From: Venturia oleaginea
Lineage: Eukaryota; Ascomycota; Dothideomycetes; Venturiales; Venturiaceae
Assembly (NCBI GenBank): GCA_013176395.1
Contig: JABMLP010000008.1
Span: 186,001 to 250,000, forward strand
Reading direction: 5' to 3'
Length of the DNA stretch: 64,000 bases
The notes under the pieces are model-generated. The model was not told the DNA's origin and did not search any database. It saw only the letters and a program-made list of their open reading frames with translations. The translations under genes and the position numbers were made by a program. Below, piece after piece: positions 1-12,716 of the stretch; position 1 is the first letter of the stretch; every line of letters begins with the position of its first letter.

Positions 1-1842
1 CGGAGAGAGTTGATAGCACTTCGACGAGGGACTCGATACCGGAGGATTCAATGAGATATGTAAACTGATACTGCGTCAATTTCTCAGCATGTTCGCCCAC
101 CTTCTCCTCCAGCGCGGGAAGTCTTGTAGCGGTGAAGGAGAAAGGCTTCAGTACCTCGCGTACAGCAAGGAGACAATTGACCGCAAAGATATCGGCAGGT
201 GGTGGAGTCATTTTCTTGAAAATGGTTTCGCATGCTGCCATGAATGGATCGAGTGCTTCCACAAGCACGGGTGTGGATCCTTCGTCTCCACTGTTCATGG
301 CGGCGAGGGAGGTATCATAACTCTTCATCAACGCCTTCAATGTCGCCAATGCTTCTTCCAAGAAATCTGGAGGTGAGAGGTCTGATGGTGCAGTAGCGAG
401 ATCAGCCTGTATAGAAATGACATGATCGCGCATATTCGCTCTGAATTGTCCTTGGGCCGATTTCTCAAGTCCATCCAAGACTTCAAGGATAGCAGCGTCC
501 TGACCGATGAGTTTGGAAAATGTGTTTCGGTAGAAGGCGATTAGATTTGCAATTTTGTAGGCGAGTGTTGCGTCTTCGTGGGAGGAAATGACTTGTTCGG
601 TTCGTTGGCGAAGGAGACGGGCTACGCCTGCTATGTCTCTCGAGACGAGTTCGTTAAGGGCTTTACGGCCGTCGTAGATTTCTTCTTTTCCTGCTTGGTC
701 GCGGGTACTCCATAGATCTGAATCGATGCCAGCTTTGATGCCTTTGGCGAGCTCGTCGCCTTCACCTACGAAGAGAATTTCAAGGGCTTCGCGTTCAGAG
801 ACGGTGGCTGAGTGGGACCATGCCAGCATATCGCCGATGTATCTGAGGGGATCATGGGCTTGGAATTCGATCGGCTTTGCGTCTGGTGCTGCAGCTGAGC
901 CTGCTGTGGAACCGGTTAAGGCTGCGTGGAAAGAATCCGAAAGGGTATGTTCGCGAGCTTCGGCAAAAAAGTCCATGCAACTTTGGAAGAGGGCGGGACG
1001 CTCTGCTAGCACACGCAGGGATTGTCTGATCGAGGAGCTGATTTGGGGATTTTCAAGATCGAGAGTTTTGAAATCTTTTTGGATCCAGCGGTAGAGTTTT
1101 TGGAAGGCGGAGTTTAGTTGTTTGGAGCTTTGATCGAGAATCTCAAGACCCAGTCTTTCATTCTCAGTTCCAAGGAGAACTTCGGAGTCTCGGTGAATTT
1201 TCTTTACTTTGGCGAGGATGCGGAAGAACGAATCGTTGACTGGTTCTGAAGAGGATGTCAGAACAGCAATCTCATCTTCAGACACAATGAAGTGGGATTT
1301 GAAGGCATTCAAGGTCTGCTGTTTAGATTCAACTTGAGATTTCTGAGACAGGATCGAATTGGCATCTTCCAGAACTGGTGTTGTTTCTCGCTGTGAGGCG
1401 GTGATATGAACACGCATGTCTGAGCAACATTTGTTCAAGCTGTCGATGACGGAGCCAATGCGTTTCAGTTGCTGTTTCTTGTCAACAAAACATTGGACGG
1501 AATTATGATAGCTCCAAGTCATACCAGAGCTCAGGAATTCCATGTTCTTACCTCTGCAACCTGGCCGAAATCTTGGATAATCTCGCCATTGGATTTGATG
1601 ACTTCCTGCTGGAGATCAAGCCTCAGATTCCGCCGCGACTCCTGAGTGTTCCGAAAATTCCGGGAATCTAGGGTGTCCAAGGCGTCTCTCAAATCCAAGT
1701 CGGCATAAGAGGCTGAAAGGACACTGGTTATTCGACTTGATAGAGCACTAGATCGTGGTGCTGATGCCGCAGTAGGCGTAGAAGGTGACAGCAAGTCCGG
1801 TGTAGCTCCATTACGTTCAGCAAAGTAGGAAGCCGAAGCCAT
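1..1842 (-). CDS. cog6: Conserved oligomeric Golgi complex subunit 6 (partial, C-terminus beyond window)
   Basis: COG6 is a lobe B subunit of the COG tethering complex, which captures retrograde vesicles at the Golgi and keeps glycosyltransferases in place. The N-terminal part ([19 protein letters not shown], then a run ending GQVAE) matches the COG6 signature as I know it. Exon 1 is 1842-1552, 97 whole codons in phase 0. Its donor GTAAGA lies at 1551 and the intron runs to an AG at 1479-1478. Exon 2 then runs open to base 1, giving about 590 residues; roughly 100 or more C-terminal residues lie outside the window. The ATG at 1842 was chosen because the 44 residues upstream in frame look like untranslated sequence and the family motif follows it closely. 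Exon 2 is mostly helical with heptad-like stretches, as expected for a CATCHR tether. The gene diverges from ATG9. The family call is firm; the exact acceptor is less so. Confidence 0.9.
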
Positions 1843-2204
1843 GGTCAATGAATCATGAGTGGATGAAGATGGGGATGCCTTAATTGGGAGTATCAAAATA
1901 GAGGCCAGTGGACCCCTATCCAGTGCACGTGACAGTGTGGAGATAATTATGCCTGCATAATGATGCTGCGCCAAGGGCCTCTATCGGTCCTCGTATCGTT
2001 GATCAATGAAGATGGCGCTCGACAACCACTGCGACAAACACCAACACCTTTTGCTCGCGAATATGGCTTCCGAATAAAGGGCCGCTGCTATTCAGAGTCA
2101 AATGGAAAGAACACCTGACGATAAGGTTCTAAAACTGGACCTGCGCCTCCTACCAAGCGTCCCAAGCGTCCCCCGCGTGAACAGCTACTTGAGACTTTCT
2201 CAAC
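1843..2204. promoter_or_regulatory. Divergent intergenic promoter region between COG6 and ATG9
   Basis: These 362 bases separate two divergently transcribed genes and must carry both promoters. I see no TATA box or recognisable operator. A short direct repeat of the form cccaagcgt occurs at about 2154-2170. The assignment as a promoter rests on position only. Confidence 0.5.
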
Positions 2205-5077
2205 ATGGCCTCCAACATCTTATCTCGCCTGCTGCCTTCAGCCGGCGATGATGGCCCCTCACGCTCACGCCCACGCAGACGTTCCTCTTTCGAATCCGAC
2301 CCCGAAGACAATGCTGCCATGGCCATAGATGAGGAGAATCTAGGAGAGCGTTTCCAAGATCAGGACCTTGAAGCACTGCTCGCTGAAGCTGCGAGTGATA
2401 TTGGAACAGAGAGCATGGCTTTTCCCGAGAGCTCACCCAGGAAATCTTCCGCCAAGACGGAAGCAAAGAGCAAAGGCAGACGGAACTGGCTGCGCCAATT
2501 TCCCAAGCCGGGACCTGCAGTCATGGAAGACGACGACGACGATGTGCCGGCATCTCTTATGCTTGAGGGCAGGAAGAATGCTTCGAATCGAGGGGAACCT
2601 GTTCGAGGAAGAAAACCAGGAGGCAGAGACGAACTCCCTCCTCCTGTTCCCGGCCCAGCTACAAGGCAAGCACGACAGCAATGGGAGGCTACAAGGAATC
2701 AGCAACGACTTTACAATCACGGGGCAAACGGAAGCAATACAAACATTCCACGGAATTCTGTCGGTAATATGAGAGGAGCTATTTTCCACCCGGATCCCAA
2801 ACAACGCGCCTTATGGAAGTGGGCACAAGTGCAAAACCTGGACAACTTTCTTACTCAAGTCTACGATTACTACATGTCCAAAGGAATATATTCAATTGCG
2901 CTGAAACGAGTACTGTCACTATTGTAAGGTCTCCTGTGTCTTTGTAGCTGCAAAATTAGCTAACCCCTGCAGCACTACCGCGTTCGTCGTTGGTTTCTCT
3001 ACCTTCATGTTTTTCTGCATAGACTACAGCCTGCTTCCACAGAGTAATAAATTAAGCCAAATTAGGGTCAGTAAATGTAGCAAAAAGTAGGTAGGGCGAA
3101 TAGATCAAATTGGACTTTTAGCTAACGCCCATAGTCTGCCCGGTTATTGGAAGCTCTTCCTATGGGCGTTCACTTTCGGTTGGCTCTATTTAATCACCAT
3201 GTTCATTCGGGACATCCAACGGCTGGTGGATCTCAAAAATTTCTTCCACTATCTTCTCGATGTCCCCGATAGAGATATTCAGACTGTTACATGGCAATAC
3301 GTTGTCCAAAAACTTATGGACCTGAGGGACGAGAATCCCGCGACGGCAAGACCAGAAATTCTATCCCCAGAGAATCGTCGGTTTATCAGCGGCCAGTCGA
3401 AGCAGAGAATGGATGCTCACGATATTGCAAACAGGCTTATGCGTCAGGACAACTACTTGATTGCCATGATCAACAAGGATATTCTGAACTGCACAATCAA
3501 CATCCCATTCTTAGGCAAGCGTCAATTCTTCACCAAGACCGTCGAATGGAATCTTTGGCTGGCAGTTGCACAGTATGCTTTTGATGAGAACAACCAAATC
3601 AGACAAAAGTTCCTATACGCAAAGCACAGGCAAGAGTTGGTGCAAGGTCTCAAACGCCGCTTCTTCCTTGTTGGCTGCTTCAACCTAATCATCTCGCCTT
3701 TCATTGTCGTATACTTCCTGGTTACCCAGTTTTTGCAGAACTTCACGGTATGACTTGCAAATCTCCTCTAAGATTAATTTTGTAGCTAACCATCTCCAGG
3801 AATATCAAAAGAATCCTTCTCGACTCAGCTCCCGCGAATGGACACCTATGGCATTGTGGAAATTTCGCGAATTCAACGAGCTCAAGCACTTTTTTGAGCG
3901 ACGAAAGATTATGGCATATCCCTACGCGGACAGCTATCTTGACCAGTTTCCAAAGGATAAAGTGGGTCAGGTTGCCAGTTTTGTCACCTTCGTGTCTGGT
4001 GGTCTAGCCGCTGTCCTCGGTGTTATCACGCTACTTGACTCGGAGCTGTTTCTCGGTTTTGAGATCGATGGTAAGAGTGCTCTGTTCTGGCTGGGTGTTT
4101 TGGGAGGCATTTGGCAGGTTGCGCGTGGTATGGTGCCAGCCGACGATGTGGTTTCCGATCCAGAAACCTGGTTGACCCATGTTATGGAATACACACACTA
4201 TAGTCCAAAGACCTGGGAGAACAGGCTCCACACAGAAGAGGTTCGACAAGAGTTCTCCTTGCTATACAAGCTTGAGCTTTTCCTTCTCCTGGAGGAGATT
4301 GCTAGTGTTATCTTCACACCGTTGGTCCTCATGTTCAGTCTCCCGCCTTGTGCGGGCAACGTGATTGACTTCTTCCGCGAATTCACCATTCACGTGGATG
4401 GTCTTGGACACGTCTGCTCCTATGCCATGTTCGATTTCAAGCGTGGAGGTGAGGCCGCTCACCGAGCCGGTCAGAATCCAAACGACTTGCGGAATGACTA
4501 CTGGGCTGCCAAAGACAACAAACTTGCGGAGTCTTACCAGACGTTCATGATGGACTATGCCGACGCACCTCGTAATGGCAAAGCGCCACGAGGAGGGCCT
4601 AGGAGCAAACGTCAATTCCATCCTCCGCCATCATTCCCCGGGTTAGCCGGCTCGCGACTCCAAGTTGGTGGTCCAGCCCAGTCTATGCACATCACGCCGC
4701 GCTTTGGACCGCTTGCTGATCGGAACGTTCCTTCGCCTATGCATTCCGTCCTCCTTGACCCGCATCATCAGCCTCGCAGTTCGCCTCGCCAGACAGCCCA
4801 GACCCGTCTCCGTGGGTCTGCAGCTAGCCGACACCTTGGGTTGGAAGCTGACCCTGATGAGCATGAAGAAGAGCTTGCACGACCTAGGACACGAAGAACA
4901 TCCAGCAAGATCATTGAGGAAGACAGTGACCTTGGCGATTCCTGGGCTGTGAAGGCCGATGCTGGAATGGTGAATGAGCCTCAAGGTGCGGGGTCGGAGG
5001 GAGATGGAGTCGGTGTACTTGGAATGCTTTACCAGTTCTCCAAGGCACAGACTGAGGGTCGAGGTATCATATCGTGA
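2205..5077 (+). CDS. atg9: Autophagy protein ATG9 (lipid scramblase of the phagophore)
   Basis: ATG9 is the multispanning membrane protein that seeds autophagosomes and scrambles lipids between leaflets. I place four exons at 2205-2923, 2973-3086, 3135-3747 and 3800-5077, which sum to 2724 nt (907 residues), normal for filamentous fungi. Introns are 48-52 nt. The second intron was chosen because it uses a GTAGGT donor and a CTAAC branch 12 nt before its AG, and because it restores the conserved KC..N...W...LW context. Family marks are DNFLTQVYDYYMSKGIYSI, LDVPDRDIQTVTWQYVVQKL, FTEYQKNPSRLSSREWTP, WKFREFNELKHFFERR and DFFREFTIHVDGLGHVCSYA. Both ends are hydrophilic: the N-terminal 200 residues are acidic and Ser/Pro/Arg-rich, and the C-terminal 200 are a disordered tail, probably phosphorylated. 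The core between carries the hydrophobic spans. The ATG at 2205 follows a CAAC context. Confidence 0.95.
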
Positions 5078-8000
5078 TTTGAGCGGGGCGGCGTGCTTTT
5101 ATGGAGTTTCATGGCGCTGGGTCTCCCTTTTTTCGATACCTGTTGATATGTGGCATGGGAAGCGTTTGCATTGCGTTGGGATTTCTTACATTGGCAAACT
5201 TCTGTAGGAGGAGTTTTACATTGTGCGTATAGAATATTGATAAAATACAATGTTACATTGCTACTAACAGTATATGCTTGAAATTGATATTTATTCACTC
5301 TGTCACAATTTGTTATGGTTATGAAAGAAGCTCGTGCGTGGTAGTACTTTCCACAAACGGAAGACTTTATACCTACCTTAGCTGGTACCTACCTACCTTG
5401 GCTCCATTCGTACGACGCTCGCTTGAATAGGTCATTTTCTTTGGTTGCACGACTCCGAGTCCTTTTCTCCCGAGTTCCTCGCTTCCTTCGCTTGATCCAG
5501 CCCGAAGTCACACGAACACGAACGCTTTTGAGCCGCGTTTCACATCCCGGAGAGATGGGACGGTTTTTCTTTGTGTTCTGAACGTGGTTGTTCAGTCCCA
5601 GGTCATTTTCTGGTTCCCGAAGGCTTATGTGCGGGGGTTTGGATTGGAGATGTTGTACGGCAGGGGAAGGGGTAGTTTTCTGGAGATGTGGGACGTGTTT
5701 GACGATGGCTGTAGGTATCGTGGTATCTTACTCTTATTTTTTTTGGAGGGGATCCGAGGGATTGGAGGGTTGTGTTTGGGGATGGGATGGTTGCTTCGTT
5801 TCCGGGTCTTGGTTTGAGAGATTCGTTTGTTGTTCTCTTGTTCGAGCGGGGGTTGCAGGTGAGGGTATCGTTATTTTCTTTGTTCGACTCACGAATCTGT
5901 GGTTTGGTGTTCTACGCGGTATGATGGGTATTCATTTTGGGTTGAAGGGTAGCGCTAGCTTACACTATCGCTTCCACGCTCCCAAGTTCTTGTCTTAATT
6001 AAGGGTCCTCTGCTTCGAGTCTTGTCCGTTCTCGCAAGTACTAGTATATCTTCTTTGTTCAACACACCGCCACCGCGATCAGGCACGAGGTTCGATGAAC
6101 GACCATTTTGACTCGAAGTGTGCTAGCTTGGAATGCTCAGTCGCTTCGCTCCCAAGATCTTGTCTCTTCTTTGTTCAACACACCGCATCGGATTCTCCAG
6201 CCCCCTGCTCACAGATGCAAAGAGGAGATGGAGATGTGCCTTGCATGTTTCGTCTTGCAACATCTTCCTCTTTTGGAACAGCAGACCACACGACTCTAGG
6301 TTTTGCTCAATTTCATCGACTCGATAATTGACGTTGATATAGAAGGGTTTAGCAAGACTATTATCATGAATTATCTACCAGGGACCTATAGCTCTCGATA
6401 TGCATTAACTGTCAATGTCAGAATTCGAGTAAGTTCCTGAACCCAGCGAATCTTCGTCAACGCGTTGCACGCGTTTTCAAATAGGCAAGCCAGGGGTAAT
6501 GTTTGGAGGGAATAGCTTCGGCTACTTCTTTATTGATCGGCATGAAGGGCTGCGGTTTCTGGTCGCTTGGCTATTGCAAAGTGGTTCATATCTCTATTCG
6601 ACGGATATGCGCTCATTGCGCTGTACCCGCCGTCACTCAGTGTGGGTGCATCGCGAACGAGTGCTGAGTGGTTCCAACTTCCAAGATTCGCCTCTGCGGC
6701 CCGAAAGATCCTTCGCATTCCTGCGAGTCAGCCAAGACGCATATCAAGCTAGGGTCGGGGAAGGCTTGGAGACGGGAAGCACGTCCTATGTTGGTCTGGT
6801 CTGTCTCTACCCTGATCTCTTTGTGGCTGGAATCATGGGTGTGCCTTTCTCCGAAGGGTGCAGACCTCCACAATTGATTGAGTGATCGAGAAGCTCGAGA
6901 CAGCTGGCGGTCACGCAGTCTGATTCTCGACTGTACCTGGTTCACCAAGATGATGTGCGCTAGGGTCTCCACTGGCGGGCAGTGTCCTGATGTCCGGACT
7001 ATGTATGGAATCTGCTGCAGCCTGGCATTGGACATGGTCTCGCATGTGCATTACCATGTACTTCGTCTCTTCATACTCGATAAGGTTGGAGTCTCTGTCG
7101 GTCCCGTACATAACCCACCGAATCCTGCATTTCGACTTCCACGTAAGGAATGGATGGAAAGTAGTCCAGGTGTCCAGCCATTCCAGCGCCTGCACAGGGA
7201 ACCACCTTTCACTTGAACAGAGCATGCACTGCATGCAATCTATGCAGCCCTGGGCGTCATATATCACCAACGCGCTTGTTTGAGCGCACGGCGGGCATCT
7301 CGCTCAAATAGACAGGCAACCGGCCTGTAAGATCACTTGCATGAGTACCTGAGTCAAATCACATTCGTAACGGCTGTGCCTTGTTCACTTCAGCGCCAGT
7401 TGGAGGAAGAATGCTGCATTCCTCCCGGCATCCCAGTCCACGGCCTTTCTCGTCGTACAGTCATTACTATTTGAGCCGCCCTGACGAACACCATCCCGCC
7501 CTCTTTTGGTTCCTGGCTGCGGAAGTACCAACAAAGACTCGTTTAGCAGCGTTGGTTGAACGACACGGACCGGCTAGAATAACGGCTACCAAGCCATCAC
7601 CAACCCACTCCCAGCCATTATTCCTGCCCCTCCAGTCTAGGCGGCATCTCGTTTTTATTCTTAACCCGAAGACGGGCGGCAAACTCTTTCGCCCTCTTCC
7701 CACTCCCGACATTTGTCGTTGGTCCACTAGAATTCTTCTACCTTTGGTTCCAATCCCCTCGGCTGGCCTCTCCATCTCGGCGTCGTTGGTCCATTCTGGG
7801 CTCCCGCGTACCTTTCGATTTCGCCTTGAGGATATTGCCGATCAGCTGTCAAACAGGGTGCGCCCTCTCTGTTGCCATTTGCTGAGCAATTCAATACCCC
7901 TCTCGCCTGCCCCCGCCTGCAGCTGTACGATCCACACTGCCACTGCCCTTTCACAGTGGCGGCTCCTACACCAGCCAGCGAGAGTCGGTCTTATCGCTTT

Positions 8001-8401
8001 CGTCACCAGCTTTTCGCCAAACACTCACCATCTGTCTGACACTGTCTCTCGCCCATGATTTAATCAACAACCGCGAAAGACTCCAAACTCTACTCCCAGA
8101 TCGCACAGGAACCGTGCTTGGAACACCGACTTGCCACACCGGTAAATTTCACGATCCGAGTTCTGCCAAACCGGAATCACCTAGTTTCAGCCTCGTACCC
8201 TCTCGTGTATCCACCTGTTTGGCATCACCTTTCGCTGGTCCCGTTTCCGGCTACCTGCATTGCAACCGAAACCGCAAAGCCTCTCCAACAGTCAACTAAA
8301 TACTCGCCTTCACTCGTGGCGCTGTTCTCCGAGAAGCGCAGGCGCGCAATCAAGCCGGGGATTGGGTCGCTCCGCGCATTCACCACCGATAGCAACGCAC
8401 A
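5078..8401. other. Gene-poor 3.3 kb between ATG9 and the C2H2 factor gene
   Basis: I found no open frame with protein-like composition, no splice-consistent gene and no RNA gene here. Near-copies of a tract ending in cttctttgttcaacacaccgc lie at about 6049-6072 and 6166-6189, so part of 6.0-6.2 kb is locally duplicated. From about 7380 to 8400 the plus strand is rich in C and T, with many short upstream ATG frames. This looks like a long promoter plus 5' leader of the factor gene that begins at 8402. A 225-codon frame at 7381-8058 reads like untranslated Ser/Pro/Leu-rich sequence and was not accepted as a gene. Confidence 0.55.
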
Positions 8402-10675
8402 ATGTCGGCTTTTAGAGCAGTCAATACGACGCTTACTGTGACAGATCCTCCGCAACGGCTCGAGGAGAATACACCTACCACTCCGAAACCTTCCACGAAT
8501 TTCGCACATCCCGAACAACCCGTAACTATGGCTGAGGATGTTGCAAAGACACCGACAAGAGATAGCTTCATGGGAGGTATGGCCAGTCAAAAGCCGTTGC
8601 CATCTGGGCCGTTTACGACTTCCCATACACGGTCGGACAGCAAGATGGACATGCGCAACACCATAAGTAGGGAGAATTCGCACAGATCCACAAACTCCGC
8701 CGAAGACCTGCAAGATATCGAGATGGGAGAAGACAAGGACGGTATGGATTCTGACAATGACAGCGTAACGAGCGAAGGTCGTCCGTCCAAGAAGAAGAAG
8801 GGCCAACGTTTCTTCTGCACCGACTTCCCACCTTGCCAGTTGAGCTTCACAAGAAGTGAGCACTTGGCCCGTCATATTCGAAAACACACTGGGGAGCGAC
8901 CATTTCAATGTCACTGCTCAAGACGATTCTCTCGTCTGGACAACCTAAGGCAGCATGCTCAAACGGTACACGTTAACGAGGACATTCCGAATGACTCATT
9001 GGCAGCCACTGGGACTAGGTTTCAACGTCAGATACGTACGGACAGGGTGCGGCCTGCAGGAAATCGGTCGCGAGCTTCTACTCTAGGCAGCCAAGGAGGA
9101 CATAGCAGGGGACACAGTCGCAACCTCTCGTCGTCCAGCATAACTTCAACAATGTCCGCAACCTCGAGTCTAGGTGGAGAGGATATCATGCGACGTCCGA
9201 CGCCATTGACGGTGTCGAATGAAGGATTGGCGAGGGCAAGGCTGAGTCTGGAAGTCCATCCTTCTGTGACTGGTAGTCCAGGTCCTCAGCACTATTACAC
9301 TGTTGGTGGTGCAAACTCTCCAAATGGGTTTAGTACGCCGACATCCACGACGTATTCTCAAGGAAATGCAAGTCCCCGCTATTCTTCCGAGCTGCAATCC
9401 CCAGTCTCCACCGCCATCCCTCGGTCTGTCAATTGGGAGCCACGTACTCCCGGTAGACGACTATCGGTCCCGTCTCCGAATGGCTTTACTCCTCCCAACA
9501 CAAGTTATCCAGCCTCATACATGAGTCCACTGCCTTCAGGCGCGTCCAGCTCGATTGCTTCTACGAACAATAGCTCATTCGCCAGCCCAGTAAGCTCCGT
9601 CTTCACTCACTCGAGACGAGAATCAAACGCGACACCGGAAGCAGACTGGCGCAGGAGAACTTGGCATCCAGGGACCCATACAGGTCTTGTTGCTCGTCCA
9701 GCTACAAGCGGCCTCAATCAATACCAGACTCCGGACTACCCACGGCCAATATTCACTGCCGAGAAACCAACTACTCAACTGCCTCGTCTGCCTGGTATTG
9801 AGAGTTTCGATCATGCGCCACCTCAGCCTGCTATCGCTCGCCGTGCTCCAAGCCCTATGCAGATTGATACACCTTCTTCTGCACATGGCCCACACATCAG
9901 CGAGAATCCAATCTTCCCCAGTCCGAAACGAAACAATCGCGTGTCATGGGACACTGCAGCTCTGCACAAGGGGTTGACAAATCTGGAAATTGCCAAGGCA
10001 ACGCCTCCGAGGGAGAGCAGCGACCACGTCCATCCAGCGGATTTTCGATTCCGCCCTGCAGAGAACCTCCCTCGTCCCACTACATCACAACCGTCGTTCT
10101 CTCAACTTCAGTCCTCGCCACAGGCCAGCAATATTCAGGCTGTCATCCCTGCCTCTGAGCAGCGGCTCCGGTTTAGTGATCAGCCCATCACTCCACGATC
10201 CAACAAGAGACATGCTTGGTACAATGGACCCACTCGTGAAAGCCGACCTCCTCCCCAGCCACAACAGCAGCACCCCCTCTACTATCCTGCTCATGCTCTT
10301 CGGACTTCACCGGATGGGTCAAGCAGCAGCGAAGGAGTGCCCACACCTTCAACTGGATCAGTACATGAATATCAACCAGCCATTGTTCACAGTAACGGTT
10401 ACGTGGAAGACCGTCCATCTAGCTACCATGAACAGGAGGCCCACAAGCTTAACCCACAACCCAACAACTTTCAACAATCATATGCGGGATCACCTCCCCA
10501 GCAACAGTCCCAGCAAGCCACCTTTCTTAGCTTACAAAATGTGCCTCATGCACCACCCCAGCAGGCACAAGGACCCCAGCCTCCCAACCCCGCAAATGAC
10601 ATGAGACGCTTGGAAGCTCTTGTAGCCGTTGCTACAAGCACGAGGGAGGACCAGGCTGTCGGCTATCACATGTAA
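8402..10675 (+). CDS. C2H2 zinc-finger transcription factor
   Basis: A single 2274-nt exon encodes 757 residues. Two adjacent zinc fingers lie at about residues 138-190, after a basic [10 protein letters not shown] stretch that is probably a nuclear signal. Finger 1 has Cys-X5-Cys-X12-His-X3-His spacing with recognition helix TRSEHLARH. Finger 2 has the compact Cys-X-Cys-X12-His-X4-His spacing with helix SRLDNLRQH. Pairs of RSEHL and DNL helices are known from yeast Msn2/Adr1-type factors that bind AGGGG-like elements, so a similar site is inferred, not seen. The rest is disordered: Ser/Thr/Pro-rich, with repeated SPRY/TPR-like phospho-motifs and Gln-rich tracts near residues 620 and 700. An alternative start is the Met at 8528. 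I do not recognise the gene well enough to name it. Confidence 0.85.
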   Translation: MSAFRAVNTTLTVTDPPQRLEENTPTTPKPSTNFAHPEQPVTMAEDVAKTPTRDSFMGGMASQKPLPSGPFTTSHTRSDSKMDMRNTISRENSHRSTNSAEDLQDIEMGEDKDGMDSDNDSVTSEGRPSKKKKGQRFFCTDFPPCQLSFTRSEHLARHIRKHTGERPFQCHCSRRFSRLDNLRQHAQTVHVNEDIPNDSLAATGTRFQRQIRTDRVRPAGNRSRASTLGSQGGHSRGHSRNLSSSSITSTMSATSSLGGEDIMRRPTPLTVSNEGLARARLSLEVHPSVTGSPGPQHYYTVGGANSPNGFSTPTSTTYSQGNASPRYSSELQSPVSTAIPRSVNWEPRTPGRRLSVPSPNGFTPPNTSYPASYMSPLPSGASSSIASTNNSSFASPVSSVFTHSRRESNATPEADWRRRTWHPGTHTGLVARPATSGLNQYQTPDYPRPIFTAEKPTTQLPRLPGIESFDHAPPQPAIARRAPSPMQIDTPSSAHGPHISENPIFPSPKRNNRVSWDTAALHKGLTNLEIAKATPPRESSDHVHPADFRFRPAENLPRPTTSQPSFSQLQSSPQASNIQAVIPASEQRLRFSDQPITPRSNKRHAWYNGPTRESRPPPQPQQQHPLYYPAHALRTSPDGSSSSEGVPTPSTGSVHEYQPAIVHSNGYVEDRPSSYHEQEAHKLNPQPNNFQQSYAGSPPQQQSQQATFLSLQNVPHAPPQQAQGPQPPNPANDMRRLEALVAVATSTREDQAVGYHM

Positions 10676-12716
10676 AGACAACACGACAATTTTCCACGAA
10701 AGAAAGGAAATGACGACAGTCAATGCACCAACAACGCCATTGACGAGATGAAAGATTGAACAGTGATTCAATCATGAATAGGAAACATTTTTATGTCAGA
10801 AATGACCCATTACGAACTTATGACGACTCGACCGAATGATTCGAACAGACGCCGTACACTCACCCCTCTCAATGCTCCTCAACGAACACAATACCTTTTC
10901 TGCTTACACAGTCCTCTTCATCATGTTTGCGCCTCCCGCTTACGATCTCTCACGCACGTCTGTTTGATACGAACTTCGGAATTTGCACGCATGATACCCG
11001 GGGTGATTGGAGGATTCTTTTTTCACTTTCCTAGCAATGAACGATAGTCCTTTCTTCTATTCTTTTCTTTATTTGGATACACTACTTTTCCTTGCCTCTC
11101 GCCTTTTTTCTGTTGCGTCAATAGCTTGGATACTGTCAACGCCGTTTTACTTTCAGTCTTCTGGTTTTGAACATGCGATTTAGTCCGATTTTTCTCAGCG
11201 TGGCACGGCGTTTCAGTTTTAAGAAGCGTTGATGTTTGCACTTTCGCTTCCATTGGCAGCTTTTTGGTGGGATTTTGTAGCATTGTGGTCCTTTGAGGCT
11301 GCTTTGGAGACATTCGCTTATCGCCTCGATTTGTTGGGACTGTTGATCCACAGCCCAGAATTTTCTAGTGCGTTGGGTAATGTCGAGATTTCGATTACTA
11401 TACATTATAGCCTGAAACCGGGAATTTGAGATGTTTTGATTAATCTTGAGGTTATACATAAGAGGTGCCAAGCAGCCTTCACTTCGTCAGTTGCTTCAAT
11501 TCTTTCCAAGACATCTCGTATTACCTCCCAACTTTGACAAAGACTTAGCTAAATGCTCATCAGCCTCCACCACGACGATGATCCTCTAAGAGCCTCCAAG
11601 AACGTATACATCGGAGTCTAATTGACCAACTACGTAACCGATTGCCATCTTATACTGCCTCAAGATACCGCCCTAAGGATTTTGGCGCGGCATGAGATTG
11701 CTCCTTCTAGAAACCCGACACTAACGCTCAGTTGGGCACTATCCATTCACAAGAACTATTTTGGAGAGGACAGAGGTTCGAGGGATCCACTATGCACCGG
11801 CGGGGTCGTTCCCTGATAATGAGGCTATTAGCTGGCATGGCTTTAAAGTTGATTATGGGATGGCAACTCACCCATTATCAATTGTTTGTATCTGTGTTGT
11901 GGCCTGGGATTGAACCAGGCCCTTGATTCAAAACAGCCACTGAAACCTGTTCAGATGCTGAGCGGGTCAACGAAGGCTGGTTCCCAAGTTGAGAGGATTG
12001 CTGCGTTTCCAGCGTGTTTACTCGCGAGTAATCTATGAGCGCGGGGATTTGCTGCATGTCCAAAGTATTCGCTCTCGAGGGAACCATGAAATAGGCTGGT
12101 CTGGTTGTTGGATATCCAGCAAGTAGGTCTTCGAAGATGTGGTTTTCGGGATCGATAGCTGAATTGAGTTAGAAGGTAAGGCTGAAACCCCTGTTTAGGT
12201 TGAATTACTTCTTGAATTGGCACGGCATCAAGATAGCTATAGGGATGGTTATGGCAGCGACGACCAATGAGTCGATGACTTCGGTGGAGAGACCCATCGC
12301 AGCGGTTAGGCGAACTGGCGGTGAAGATGGTTCAAGGGAAGAGGCAAAAGGTGTATGTATTTAGAAGAATATTGACAGGACGATTTGACAATGGAGCAAA
12401 GATGCAAAACTATATATCTACTCCCTCCCATACAAGTCTTGCGGCCCCGTCCTCGTTGCTAAGTGTCTTTGACGCATGGAAAACGATTGGATTCAAGAGT
12501 GCGACGATGCGACTTTCCACTCGATATGCCGGGCCTGAGCTTGATGACGAGTAGCGAAGATACTATAGGTAGGCTGTGAAGTGCGATGGCCAATCAAATG
12601 CTGTCGCACCTCGAAAACCATGGCCGCATTCAACTGCGACGATGCATGGTTCATGAAGCACTACCCAAGGCTCGTAGACTCCAGCTCTCATCAACAACAA
12701 CAATACATCACACCAG
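10676..12716. other. Intergenic 2.0 kb with no supported gene
   Basis: The 3' flank of the zinc-finger gene is followed by AT-richer sequence whose short frames are not protein-like. A perfect 7-bp inverted repeat (ggcctgg ... ccaggcc, 7-nt loop) lies at about 11901-11921. On the minus strand it reads like a tRNA T-arm, but no matching acceptor, D or anticodon arm is nearby, so I did not call a tRNA. Confidence 0.5.

Noticed and set aside
7381..8058. 225-codon plus-strand frame upstream of the C2H2 gene
   Set aside because: Composition is Ser/Pro/Leu/His-rich as expected from C/T-rich leader DNA. There is no domain, and the opposite strand is equally open in places.
11895..11925. tRNA T-arm-like hairpin on the minus strand
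   Set aside because: The 5-bp stem and TTCAATC loop fit, but no sequence pairing with the following CCACAAC, no D-arm and no anticodon arm were found upstream.
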